A stretch of 21,264 bases of DNA from GCA-020352575 sp964600365. Its GTDB lineage: Bacteria > Actinomycetota > Acidimicrobiia > Spongiisociales > JAENVV01. Positions 1 to 10,542 of this stretch are shown piece after piece (within the stretch, counting starts at the first letter, position 1; each line of letters opens with the position of its first letter). Under the pieces are notes generated by a model, which saw nothing but the letters and a program-made list of their open reading frames with translations, was not told the DNA's origin and ran no database searches. The translations under genes were made by a program, and so were the position numbers. Location: the NCBI GenBank assembly GCA_964600365.1, contig CAZRJG010000035.1, positions 1 to 21,264 on the forward strand, in the 5' to 3' direction.

Positions 1-1487
1 GTGGCGAGCCGATCGGACCCGTGCGTCACCACTGCTGCGGCCGAGAGGTGGGGGAGGACGCCGGTGGCGTAGGTGCGGATGGCAGAGAGGTCAGCCTTGG
101 CGCCCTTGGTGACCACGAGGAGCGGGCGGGGCACCCCTGCGAGGAGTTGTCGAACGATCTCGGCATTCTCCGGGGCCGTGGTGTCGGCGATCCCGGGCTC
201 CCGGTACTCGAACTGGACGATCCCGTCCTCGCGCAGCCAGAGGTGTGCCGAGGCGGTGGTCACGGCCTCGTCGGGGATGTGCGGAGCAGCGGTGGCGCGG
301 GGGAGGGTGAGGCTGAAGATCGTGTGTCCCCGCTCACGACGGTGGGTGAGGTCCCCACCCATGACGCGTGCGATCCGCCTGGACACCGAGAGGCCGAGCC
401 CGGAGGACCCGGCATGGGTCCGATTGGCAGCGAACGGCTCGAACAGCACCTCGGCCCGGTCGGGGGGGATCCCGGCCCCGTCGTCGGCGACCTCGATTGT
501 CGCCACGTCCGTGGCTTCGGCCACTCGTACCTCGATGGTGGGTCCTCCGTAGCGGTGGGCGTTGCTGAGGAGGTTGCGGAGCACCTGGCGCACCCGCGGC
601 GCGTCCGCCCAGAGCAGCACCGATGAGGATGGTGGTGAGAATGTGATCGTCCTCCCCTCCGGAGTGCCGAAGGTGAGCAGCACGTCGGCGACGATGCCAC
701 CGGCGCTCACCACGCCCGGGGTGACGTCGAGTGCCTCGACGTCGAGTCGAGCCGACGCGAGGAGGTCGTCGGTGAGTCGGATGGCGTCCTCTACCTGGTC
801 AGCGATCAACTCGATGAGTTCCTCTGCCTCGGTGTCGTGCTGCATGGCAGCGAGGAGTTGGGCGAGGCCTGTGATCGTCGCCAGTGGGCTCTTGAGGTCG
901 TGCGTCACCTCGCCTATGAGCCGTGCGCGAGCCCCCTCGAGCGCGTCGATGTGCGCGCGGGCGAGGCGCAATAGGAAGAAGGTGACCGCCACGCCGAAGA
1001 TGATGATGCTTGCGTCCCACGCCAGCGGGGCCGCTGTGAACGGTGACGGGTGTCCCCCTCGGGACGCGATGAGGCTGAACAGCAGCCAGCCGCCAACGAA
1101 TGCGGCGGCGAAAAGGGACTGGCGTCGCGAGAAGACAAGGGCGGAGACCATGACCAGGATGATGGCCAGGGTGCCCGCAACCGTCGGCAGCCCGATGGCC
1201 GTCATGCCGATCCCCATCGCCGTGGCATCGATGAGGAACAGGCGAAAGAGGGGCCCTTCCCCCGAACGCTGCACGCGGATGATGGCGTCGAGGGAGAGGA
1301 GCGCTGCGATGGCGGCGATGACGAATCCGCTCCGCCAGCCCGAGATCGCACTGAGGATGGTCAGGCTGACCGCCCCGGACACGTTCACCCAGACGCGGGC
1401 GGAGCGATAGAGGGCGCCGGCGGAGGCTGCAAAGGAGCCTCCCTCGAGCCGGGCTGGGGGACCGGACGGGCCGGGGGTGGTGTCCAC
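1..1487 (-). CDS. Membrane sensor histidine kinase with extra C-terminal domain (partial, 3' end outside window)
   Basis: The reading frame is open from a GTG at 1487 to the window edge (at least 495 codons). About five or six hydrophobic segments lie between residues 35 and 175. The HisKA H-box follows (EVTHDLKSPLATI, phospho-acceptor His about residue 196), then an N-box (RQVLRNLLSNAHRYG), G1 (ADDGAGIPP) and G2 (GSSGLGLSVSRRIA). It should autophosphorylate on His and pass phosphate to a response regulator, which is not in this window. After the ATPase domain, about 95 more residues (from LWLREDGIVQFEY) do not belong to the kinase and resemble small STAS/SpoIIAA-like alpha/beta domains. The GTG start is favoured by a TACCAT box 7 nt upstream. 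The kinase call is firm; signal and partner are unknown. Confidence 0.88.
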   Translation of the reverse strand, partial: MDTTPGPSGPPARLEGGSFAASAGALYRSARVWVNVSGAVSLTILSAISGWRSGFVIAAIAALLSLDAIIRVQRSGEGPLFRLFLIDATAMGIGMTAIGLPTVAGTLAIILVMVSALVFSRRQSLFAAAFVGGWLLFSLIASRGGHPSPFTAAPLAWDASIIIFGVAVTFFLLRLARAHIDALEGARARLIGEVTHDLKSPLATITGLAQLLAAMQHDTEAEELIELIADQVEDAIRLTDDLLASARLDVEALDVTPGVVSAGGIVADVLLTFGTPEGRTITFSPPSSSVLLWADAPRVRQVLRNLLSNAHRYGGPTIEVRVAEATDVATIEVADDGAGIPPDRAEVLFEPFAANRTHAGSSGLGLSVSRRIARVMGGDLTHRRERGHTIFSLTLPRATAAPHIPDEAVTTASAHLWLREDGIVQFEYREPGIADTTAPENAEIVRQLLAGVPRPLLVVTKGAKADLSAIRTYATGVLPHLSAAAVVTHGSDRLA

Positions 1488-1494
1488 GGATCCG

Positions 1495-1500
1495 ATGGTA
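1495..1500 (-). promoter_or_regulatory. Putative -10 box (TACCAT) of the histidine kinase gene
   Basis: TACCAT on the minus strand ends 7 nt before the GTG at 1487, as expected for a leaderless transcript. No convincing -35 was seen. Confidence 0.4.
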
Positions 1501-1554
1501 GGCGACGGGACCCGATCGCACCGGGAACGTGAGGTCGTGGGTGGGCCCCGCTGG

Positions 1555-1560
1555 TACCCT
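1555..1560 (+). promoter_or_regulatory. Possible -10 box (TACCCT) of leuS
   Basis: TACCCT lies 28 nt before the chosen GTG in the 101-bp gap between the divergent kinase and leuS genes. A GGAAG at 1578-1582 is 6 nt before the GTG and is a reasonable ribosome-binding site. No clear -35 and no T-box leader were seen. Confidence 0.3.
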
Positions 1561-1588
1561 CCCGTCCTCGCGAATCCGGAAGTCATCG

Positions 1589-4320
<2,732 letters not shown>

Positions 4321-4324
<4 letters not shown>

Positions 4325-4719
4325 GGCTCGGCGGACTGCTCACCGCGCCCGAACGCCGGGCGTTCGAGCGCCTCATCCCGGGGGTCGACTTCGACCTCGT
4401 CGACGTCGCGTCTCTACCCGGGCGTGTGAGCGCCGTGGTGCCCTCGCTCGGTGCGATCACGATCGGGCGACGGATCTTCGTGCGTCCGGGAGCGTTCGAG
4501 GGCGATCGCGGGCTGTTGCTCGACCTGCTCGCCCACGAAGTCGTCCACGTGTCCCAGTGGCGCCGTCACGGCCCGGTCGGCTTCCTCATCCGATACCTCG
4601 TGGACTACGCCGTGCTGCGCGCAGAAGGGCACGGGCACACCGAGGCGTACCTGAGGATCCCCGCGGAGGAGGACGCTCGGTCGGTGGCCGCCCGACGGGA
4701 CGGCCACGAGGCCGAGTAG
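4321..4719 (+). CDS. Small putative zinc-metallopeptidase-like (HExxH) protein, DUF4157/eCIS-core-like
   Basis: A 132-residue protein with AHEVVHVSQW (H72, E73, H76), the HExxH signature of zincins, and a glutamate pair in IPAEEDARS (E116/E117) that could give the third zinc ligand. The spacing and the HVxQW context resemble the DUF4157 (eCIS core) putative metallopeptidase family. There is no signal peptide or strong membrane segment, so it is probably cytoplasmic. It starts with GTG inside the leuS stop (GTGA, 4-bp overlap), so it is likely translationally coupled to leuS. It ends 4 bp before a convergent gene. Substrate is unknown and activity is unproven. Confidence 0.75.
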
Positions 4720-4723
4720 TGCC

Positions 4724-6040
4724 CTATCCGCCGATCGCAGCGAGCGCGGCGGCCACGGCGTGGGGATCCTCGGAGGCAACGAAGTACACGAGGCCGCCCG
4801 CCTCGAAGACGGCAATCTGGTCCTCGGTCTTCTCGACCTTCTCCCGGTAGGCGGTGAGCCCCTCGAGGTAGTTCGCCGTGGCCGTGTCGTCATCCCCGAC
4901 GACCCCGATTACGAGAAGCGTGGTCTCGCTGTCGGCGTTCCAGTAGATCTGGTACTCGTCCCCGCCCCAGTTCGTGGCGGCGAGCACGCCGGCGGCGCCG
5001 ACCTCCTCGACGGCGAACATGCCGATGAAGTCGTTCTCGCCCCACACGTCCTCTTCCCAGAGCACGTAGCCGTCGAGGCCGAGGTCGGGGATGTCGACGG
5101 GGATCGGCTGCTCGTCGGAGTAGTAGCGGTCGGTGTGCTTGGCCTGCTCGGTGGACGTCGGGGGGTTTGTCCAGGCAGCGTCGACGGCGCCCCAACCGCC
5201 CTCTTCGTAGAGGTCCTCGACGAAGCCCCGACCATCCTTGTAATAGGCGAGGGTCACGAACTGGACGAGTGCCGGCTGGGGCCTCCCGCCGCCGAACGAA
5301 CCCGCCTCGCTGTTGTAGGCGAGCCGCTGGTGCTCGTCGAACGTGTTGAGGTACTGGTCCTCGACGTAACGGGCCTCGCCCTCGATGAGCATGGTGAGGG
5401 CCTCGTACTCCTCCCAGCGACCCTCGTCGTAGAGGTGGTCGAACTCCGACAGGTCCCACAGCTGATCCTGGAGTGCGTGCTGGAGCTCGTGCACCACGAC
5501 GCTGAGCGCGTACGGCCCGAACCTCGTCCCGCGGTTCGTCACCCACAGCTCCTCGGTGTCGGGGTCGTAGAACCCCACCACGCCGCCAGCCTGGTTCTCC
5601 AGCGCCTCTCCCACCCAGTCACGATCGGGTGTGATGGCACCGAGTGACACGAGGAAGGACTCCTCGATCATCAGGTCCTCCTCGGTGACCTCCTCCTCGT
5701 ACAGCTCGACGAGGCGGGCCCGCATCTCCTCGGGGGTGCCGATGATCACGGAGGGTTCGTAGGCGAAGTCCTTCTGGGTGATCCGCTCCACCTCGGCGAT
5801 CATCTCTGCGATCTGCTCCCGCATCGCTGCCTCTGCGGCGGCGAGATCGACCGTGGTGGTGGTCGTCTCAGGAACCGAGGTCGTCGTGGTCTCGGCAGCA
5901 GTGGTGGTGGTCTCGAGGGCCGTCGTCGTGGTGGGCGCCTGCGTCGTCACGGGCGCCCCGGTCTCGGCGGTCTCGTCCGATGTGCACGCAGCGACGACGA
6001 GGGCCATGGCCATGGCGAAGAGGGCGATGTGGCGGCGCAT
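4724..6040 (-). CDS. Putative lipoprotein with gluzincin-like HExxH metallopeptidase domain
   Basis: The 438-aa product starts with a lipoprotein signal (LVVAAC lipobox, lipidated Cys19), so it is probably anchored outside the membrane. Residues 20-64 are a Thr/Glu/Ala-rich low-complexity linker. A globular domain carries VVHELQHALQDQ (H184, E185, H188) and, about 32 residues on, EGEARYVED (E220/E222), the pattern of HExxH...EGxA putative metallopeptidases. The start at 6040 is supported by the signal peptide and an AGGAG 5 nt upstream (6046-6050). The frame is open further upstream, but that part lies antisense to the PPK2 gene. Its stop is 4 bp from that of the convergent small HExxH gene. 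Target unknown. Confidence 0.8.
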   Translation of the reverse strand: MRRHIALFAMAMALVVAACTSDETAETGAPVTTQAPTTTTALETTTTAAETTTTSVPETTTTTVDLAAAEAAMREQIAEMIAEVERITQKDFAYEPSVIIGTPEEMRARLVELYEEEVTEEDLMIEESFLVSLGAITPDRDWVGEALENQAGGVVGFYDPDTEELWVTNRGTRFGPYALSVVVHELQHALQDQLWDLSEFDHLYDEGRWEEYEALTMLIEGEARYVEDQYLNTFDEHQRLAYNSEAGSFGGGRPQPALVQFVTLAYYKDGRGFVEDLYEEGGWGAVDAAWTNPPTSTEQAKHTDRYYSDEQPIPVDIPDLGLDGYVLWEEDVWGENDFIGMFAVEEVGAAGVLAATNWGGDEYQIYWNADSETTLLVIGVVGDDDTATANYLEGLTAYREKVEKTEDQIAVFEAGGLVYFVASEDPHAVAAALAAIGG

Positions 6041-6068
6041 CCGGGCTCCTGGGCTGGCAACGTCGGGG

Positions 6069-6074
6069 AGCGTA
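6069..6074 (-). promoter_or_regulatory. Possible -10 box (TACGCT) of the lipoprotein gene
   Basis: TACGCT on the minus strand ends 28 nt before the ATG at 6040, between it and the PPK2 stop at 6084. This would give a short leader that contains the AGGAG ribosome-binding site. No -35 was confirmed. Confidence 0.3.
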
Positions 6075-6083
6075 CTCCCTGAC

Positions 6084-6893
6084 TCAGACGACCTCGACGT
6101 CGTCGAGATCCTCCTCGGGCTCCGGATACGCCATGTCGAGCCCGTCGAGCGTGGAGAGGAGGATCTGCCCCACGACGAGGTTCCGGTACCACTTCCGATC
6201 GGCGGGCACCACGTACCAGGGGGCCGAGTCGGCGGCCGTCCGGGCAATTGCCTCCTCGTAGGCCTGCATGTAGTCGTCCCAGAGCACACGTTCTGCGAGG
6301 TCACCCTTGCGGAACTTCCACCGCTTCGTGGGGTCGTCGAGCCTCGCCCGGAGGCGCTCGGCCTGTTCGGCCTCGGAGAGGTGGAGGAAGCACTTCACGA
6401 TCGTCGTGCCCTCGTCGGCGAGCAGCCGCTCGAACGAGCGGATGTGCCCATAGCGGCGCTGCCATCGCTCATCGGGCGCGAGGGATCGGACTCGGACCAC
6501 GAGCACGTCCTCGTAGTGCGACCGGTTGAAGATCGCGATCTCCCCGTTCCCAGGCACGTGCGGGTGGACCCGCCAGAGGTAGTCGTGGGCGAGTTCCTCC
6601 TCGGTCGGCTTCTTGAAGGGCGTGACGGTCACCCCGATCGGATCGACCGATCGGAAGACGTGGCGGATGGTCGAATCCTTTCCGGCGGTGTCCATTGCCT
6701 GGAGCACGACAAGGATGCGATGGCGGCCTTCGGCGTAGAGCCGTTCCTGGAGTGCTTCGAGTTGGGCCGACTGCGCAGCGACCGCCTTCTTCCCTTCGTG
6801 CTTTGTCCCGTCGAAGCACGATCGGTCCCGGGGATCGTGGTCGGAGAGGGAGAACCCTGAGCCGTCGGTGATGCGATACGCGGAGAGGTCCAT
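6084..6893 (-). CDS. ppk2: Polyphosphate kinase 2 family (polyphosphate:nucleotide phosphotransferase)
   Basis: A 269-aa protein with the PPK2 core. It has a Walker A region LQAMDTAGKDSTIRHVF (D68, G71-K72-D73), a Walker B region IAIFNRSHYEDVLVVRV (N123 to D129), and the lid stretch KRWKFRKGDL (190-199) that contacts polyphosphate. PPK2 enzymes transfer phosphate between inorganic polyphosphate and nucleotides; sequence alone does not tell whether AMP, ADP or GDP is preferred here. The length suits single-domain PPK2. I start at ATG 6893 because TACGAT sits exactly 6 nt upstream. The gene is divergent from comEA and probably its own transcription unit. Confidence 0.93.
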   Translation of the reverse strand: MDLSAYRITDGSGFSLSDHDPRDRSCFDGTKHEGKKAVAAQSAQLEALQERLYAEGRHRILVVLQAMDTAGKDSTIRHVFRSVDPIGVTVTPFKKPTEEELAHDYLWRVHPHVPGNGEIAIFNRSHYEDVLVVRVRSLAPDERWQRRYGHIRSFERLLADEGTTIVKCFLHLSEAEQAERLRARLDDPTKRWKFRKGDLAERVLWDDYMQAYEEAIARTAADSAPWYVVPADRKWYRNLVVGQILLSTLDGLDMAYPEPEEDLDDVEVV

Positions 6894-6899
6894 CCTGGG

Positions 6900-6905
6900 A
6901 TCGTA
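6900..6905 (-). promoter_or_regulatory. Putative -10 box (TACGAT) of ppk2, leaderless arrangement
   Basis: TACGAT on the minus strand ends 6 nt before the ATG at 6893, leaving no room for a ribosome-binding site. Confidence 0.45.
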
Positions 6906-6990
6906 GGTGGCGGCGCCATGGTTATGACGCGCTTCACGCGGCGGCACGCATGTGGTACCGGTGTCCATGGATGGCGGATCGGGAGGTTGC

Positions 6991-7533
6991 GTGCGTCCGA
7001 TGTTCTCAGGCCTCGTCTCCGCCGCTCTGCTCGGCGTCGTGGTCGCTGCCGGTGTCGGCTGGATCCTCGGAGCGCCAGCAGGTCCTCCTCCGCGAGCGCC
7101 GGTGGGCGTCGTGGAGGTCGCTGCCCCCGAGGCGACGATCGTGGTCCACGTGGGCGGAGCGGTGGGGCACCCGGGGTTGGTGGCGCTCGCAGAGGGGGCT
7201 CGGGTCGCCGACGCCATCCGGGCCGTCGGAGGAATGGCACCGGGGGCCTCGTCCGATTCGGTGAACCTCGCTCGGAGACTCGTCGACGGTGAGCACCTTG
7301 TTGTGGGCGATGGGGCTTCCCCTGCGGGAGGGGACGAGGAGCGTGTACGCATCAATAGCGCAACTGCCGACGAACTGGAGGGCCTGCCGGGGGTCGGCCC
7401 GGTCCTCGCGGGCCGGATCGTGGAGCATCGGAGTCAGGCGGGTCCTTTCACCGAGGTGGAGGACCTCCTGGCCGTCCCGGGAATCGGTGAGCGCATGCTC
7501 GAGTCGATTCGGGACCGGGTGCAGGTCCCGTGA
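6991..7533 (+). CDS. comEA: ComEA-like DNA-binding competence protein
   Basis: Double-stranded-DNA receptor of the uptake machinery, anchored in the membrane with its binding domain outside. With a GTG start at 6991 the 180-aa protein has one N-terminal membrane segment (residues 6-26), an SLBB-type domain (about 49-105, VVHVGGAVGHPG) and a helix-hairpin-helix DNA-binding region (121-180, INSATADELEGLPGVGP and LLAVPGIGERML). GTG 6991 is chosen because GGGAGG (6981-6986) is 4 nt upstream; GTG 6952, GTG 6961, ATG 6967 and ATG 7000 are in-frame alternatives. It overlaps comEC by 4 bp. In this genus uptake may be active or vestigial; the window does not show pilus genes. Confidence 0.9.
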   Translation: MRPMFSGLVSAALLGVVVAAGVGWILGAPAGPPPRAPVGVVEVAAPEATIVVHVGGAVGHPGLVALAEGARVADAIRAVGGMAPGASSDSVNLARRLVDGEHLVVGDGASPAGGDEERVRINSATADELEGLPGVGPVLAGRIVEHRSQAGPFTEVEDLLAVPGIGERMLESIRDRVQVP

Positions 7534-9641
7534 GGAGTCCGGGACCGGCGGAGTCCCTGTTCATGGCGGTGGGGGGAGGCACTGCGCTGGGGGCCCTCTG
7601 CTTCGACTCCCCGGCAGCGCTCGCCCCGATCGCGGTGGTGGCGGCGGCCTTCGCCCCGGGACGGCATCGGGCGGTGGCGCTCGCACTGGTGGTCGCCATG
7701 CCGATCGGGCTCGCAGCCGGGGCGTGGGACGATGGCAGGACGAGAGCCGTACGCTCGCACTCCCTCGCAGAGGGCCCGATCGCCCGAGAGGTCGTCCTGC
7801 GGACCGATCCCGTGGCAGGCCGGTTCGACGAGGCTGCCCGGGCGTCCCTGCCCGGAGGGGTGTCGATCGTCGTGGCAGGAGAGGCGATTGCGCAGTTCTC
7901 GGCGGGAGATCTCGTCTTCGTGGAAGGAGTCGCCCGTCCTGGCCAGAGCACGTACCGGGGGATGCCCGTCGTCGGGAAGGTATCAGCTCACGCTGCCACC
8001 CATCGCGGCACGCTTCCCTGGTTCATCCCCGCCAACGCCTTGCGGGACCGTGTGCGCGCCGGGGTCGCCGACCACCCGGGCGGGGGAGGGGCCCTCGTCT
8101 CGGGCTTCCTCATCGGTGAGGTGTCCGCCCTCCCTGCCCTCGACTACGACCGGCTCACTGCAGCGGGCCTCTCCCACTTCGTTGCCGTGAGCGGCTCCAA
8201 CGTTGCGCTCTTCCTCGCCCTCTGGTGGTTCGTGACCCTCCCCCTCGCCATCCGACCCCGGCTCCGATGGATCGTGGGGCTGGTGGGCCTCGGCTTGTTC
8301 GTCCTCGTCACCCGATGGGAGCCGAGCGTGCTGCGCGCCGCCTCGATGGCGGGCCTCGTCCTCGTCGGCAGGGCCGCAGGTATCCCGCTCTCGGGGTGGT
8401 CTGCGCTCGGGCTCGGCGTTGCCGGCCTCGTGCTGGTGGACGCGTCGATCGTCGGGCAGGTCGGGTTCCAGCTCTCGGCTGCCGCGACGCTCGGGCTCCT
8501 CGTCGGGGCAGGTATCTTCGAGGGACGGGGTCCCCGATGGCTCACGGCGCCGTTGGGTGCGAGTGTTGCCGCCCAAGTCGCCGTTGCACCCCTCCTCCTC
8601 ATCCATTTCGGGGAAGTTCCGCTCGTCTCGCCAGCCGCCAATCTCGTTGCCGGGCCGCTCGTTGCGATGTCGACCTCACTCGGGGGGATCGGGGTCCTGG
8701 TCGGCGCCGACGTGCTCGTGGAGGGTGCGGTGCGATGCGCAGAGGTCGTGCTGGCCGTTGCGCGGATCGCCAGTGGCTTCCCTGCGCTCGGCTGGTGGGG
8801 GACCGGCGTGGCGTCCGTGGTGCTCTCGCTGCTCTCGAGGCGCGGCTCGAGGCCGATCGGCATCGTGGCCCTCGCGGCGTCCGTCGGTGTGCTCTCCCTC
8901 GGCCACGCGGTCCCCGAGGGCCCCAGCGTGGCGGTGCTCGACGTGGGGCAGGGAGACGCCATCCTCCTCACCGGTCCGGCGGGCGAACGGATCCTCGTGG
9001 ACGGTGGGCCCGATCCCCGGCGACTCGCCGAGCGCCTGGGTCGCCACGGGGTCGATCGGCTCGACCTCGTCGTGATCTCCCATCGACACGCCGACCACGT
9101 CGCAGGCCTCGACGCGGTGTGGGGGCAACTGCCGGTCGAGCAGGTGTGGGTCCCGCCCGGGAACCCGGAGGGAGCCCTCGTGGAGGCGCTCGATGCCGCG
9201 GGCGCAGCAGGGATACCGGTGCGCACTCCGACCGTTGGCGCTCGCTACCGGATCGGGGAGGTGGAGCTCGACGTGCTCGGCCCCGCCCGGCGGTATGCCT
9301 CTCCCAACGATGCGTCGCTCGTGCTCGTCGCGCGCGTCGGAGGGGTGGCGGTGGGGCTCGTGGGCGACATCGAGACCTGGGCCCAGGCCGATCTCGGGCC
9401 ACTCGACGTCGACGTCCTGAAGGTCCCCCACCAGGGCGCCGCGACGAGCGATGACGGATGGCTTGGGGGTTCTGCTGGTGTCGTCTCGATCATCTCCGTC
9501 GGGGTGAACGACTACGGGCACCCGGCGGAGTGGGTGGTCGACGTGCTCGAGCGGGCGGGGAGTGTGGTGTGCCGGACCGATCGGGACGGCGACGTGGTGG
9601 TGCCGTTGCGGGTGCCCGTGGCAGCGCAGTGCTCCCCGTGA
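7530..9641 (+). CDS. comEC: ComEC/Rec2 DNA internalisation channel
   Basis: A 703-aa polytopic membrane protein that carries single-stranded DNA across the cytoplasmic membrane during transformation. N-terminal hydrophobic segments and a DUF4131-like soluble part come first. The competence domain follows, with many helices from about residue 190 (SGFLIGEVSALP, FVAVSGSNVALF, GFQLSAAATLGLL). A C-terminal metallo-beta-lactamase domain has DVGQGDAILL (from D471), SHRHADH (H518, H520, D522, H523), a GDIE segment and VLKVPHQGA, so the metal ligands of the nuclease-like site look intact. It starts with GTG inside the comEA stop (GTGA). It ends 1 bp from the convergent GGDEF-like gene with no visible terminator. 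Confidence 0.96.
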   Translation: MRSPGPAESLFMAVGGGTALGALCFDSPAALAPIAVVAAAFAPGRHRAVALALVVAMPIGLAAGAWDDGRTRAVRSHSLAEGPIAREVVLRTDPVAGRFDEAARASLPGGVSIVVAGEAIAQFSAGDLVFVEGVARPGQSTYRGMPVVGKVSAHAATHRGTLPWFIPANALRDRVRAGVADHPGGGGALVSGFLIGEVSALPALDYDRLTAAGLSHFVAVSGSNVALFLALWWFVTLPLAIRPRLRWIVGLVGLGLFVLVTRWEPSVLRAASMAGLVLVGRAAGIPLSGWSALGLGVAGLVLVDASIVGQVGFQLSAAATLGLLVGAGIFEGRGPRWLTAPLGASVAAQVAVAPLLLIHFGEVPLVSPAANLVAGPLVAMSTSLGGIGVLVGADVLVEGAVRCAEVVLAVARIASGFPALGWWGTGVASVVLSLLSRRGSRPIGIVALAASVGVLSLGHAVPEGPSVAVLDVGQGDAILLTGPAGERILVDGGPDPRRLAERLGRHGVDRLDLVVISHRHADHVAGLDAVWGQLPVEQVWVPPGNPEGALVEALDAAGAAGIPVRTPTVGARYRIGEVELDVLGPARRYASPNDASLVLVARVGGVAVGLVGDIETWAQADLGPLDVDVLKVPHQGAATSDDGWLGGSAGVVSIISVGVNDYGHPAEWVVDVLERAGSVVCRTDRDGDVVVPLRVPVAAQCSP

Positions 9642-9642
9642 C

Positions 9643-10467
9643 TCAGTCCCCGGAGGACTCCGGATGGGCCTTCTTCGTCATCCGTGCAGCCAGCCGGGCG
9701 ACTTCGCGGATCCGGTCCTCGTGCTCGGGGAAGGCGTGGGTGTTCACCGTGGGCTCCTCGGCGAGGGGATAGCCCAGGTCCTCGAGGAGTCGCTCGATCC
9801 GGGCATGCACGAACGAAGCGCCCTCCAGTGGGGTCTCGGGGAGGATGACGACAAGGAGGTCTCCGTGGTCATCGTCCTCCCATCGCCCGACCCGATCGAC
9901 CGTGCGGAGCGAGAAGCGGAGCCGATCGCCGAGTGACTCGAGGGCCTCACGTCGCATGCGCCGGTCGCCGTTGATCCTGATCCGGGCGGTGACGACGGCG
10001 AAGGTCCCTCCGTAGCGCTTGGTCCGGGCCAGTTCCACCTCGAGGTGCTCTGCGGTGCCCCGGGAGTTGAGGAGGCCCGTGGCGTCGTCGACGATGTCGT
10101 GCTGGTCCAGCTTCGTGAGACTCCGCTGGACCACGTCCGACGCCCATCCTGCGGCGAGGCCGAACAGCAGATACGCCCCCGAACGCGTGAGGAGGGTTCC
10201 TTGGAGCTGCTCGAACCCGAGCAACTCGATGACCGGGGCGCGGAGGAGGAAGTAGGCAGCAATGGCGGCGACGCCGCCGATGAGCCCACCGAGGACGCCG
10301 AACATGGCGGCGGCGACGAACACCCCGAGGAAGAGCACCGTTGCCCACACCTCGACCATGTCGACGCCCCGTGCTGCCATCACCACGGCGGTTGCCACGA
10401 TCACGACGATGCCGACGAGGAGAAGCAGCCTGCGGCTCTGCCGGAAGTCCATCACGCTCTCTGCCAC
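9643..10467 (-). CDS. Membrane protein with degenerate GGDEF domain (probable c-di-GMP receptor or inactive cyclase)
   Basis: A 274-aa protein with about four hydrophobic segments (13-32, 38-58, 60-76, 92-110) followed by a GGDEF-fold domain. The entry motif DDATGLLNSRG (127-137) and the later VVILPETPLEGA match diguanylate cyclases. The signature GGDEF is replaced by HGDLL after a small acidic insertion (EDDDHGDLL, 197-205), and the usual metal/substrate motif after the entry is weak. An RxxD (R188-T-V-D191) stands near the I-site position, though that pattern is common in the family. Cyclase activity is therefore unlikely; binding of c-di-GMP, as in PelD-type proteins, is possible. GTG 10467 is chosen because TAGCCT lies 6 nt upstream. 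Confidence 0.75.
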   Translation of the reverse strand: MAESVMDFRQSRRLLLLVGIVVIVATAVVMAARGVDMVEVWATVLFLGVFVAAAMFGVLGGLIGGVAAIAAYFLLRAPVIELLGFEQLQGTLLTRSGAYLLFGLAAGWASDVVQRSLTKLDQHDIVDDATGLLNSRGTAEHLEVELARTKRYGGTFAVVTARIRINGDRRMRREALESLGDRLRFSLRTVDRVGRWEDDDHGDLLVVILPETPLEGASFVHARIERLLEDLGYPLAEEPTVNTHAFPEHEDRIREVARLAARMTKKAHPESSGD

Positions 10468-10473
10468 GAGAGC

Positions 10474-10479
10474 AGGCTA
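10474..10479 (-). promoter_or_regulatory. Putative -10 box (TAGCCT) of the degenerate GGDEF gene, leaderless
   Basis: TAGCCT on the minus strand ends 6 nt before GTG 10467. It faces the divergent TAGGCT box at 10531. Confidence 0.45.
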
Positions 10480-10530
10480 CACCTCTGCGGTCGACCCAAC
10501 CTGACTCGTCTGCGCGAGCCGACCCGGGGG

Positions 10531-10536
10531 TAGGCT
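10531..10536 (+). promoter_or_regulatory. Putative -10 box (TAGGCT) of the 10543 operon, leaderless
   Basis: TAGGCT ends 6 nt before the GTG at 10543. No ribosome-binding site fits between them. Confidence 0.45.
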
Positions 10537-10542
10537 GGCACC

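Noticed and set aside
799..1521. Long Arg/His/Pro-rich frame on the minus strand
   Set aside because: It is a shadow of the histidine kinase frame, with composition typical of out-of-frame high-GC reading.
1488..1588. T-box or other leader riboswitch before leuS
   Set aside because: The gap is only 101 bp, with no T-box sequence and no convincing terminator/antiterminator pair.
5826..5990. The GGT/CGT-rich tract as a CRISPR or tandem-repeat locus
   Set aside because: It codes for the Thr-rich linker of the lipoprotein and has no regular spacer pattern.
10519..10533. CCGACCCGGGGGTAG as a second BldD box between the divergent genes at 10467 and 10543
   Set aside because: Only 6 of 9 defined positions match, the key GT is lost and the run is GC-rich background.
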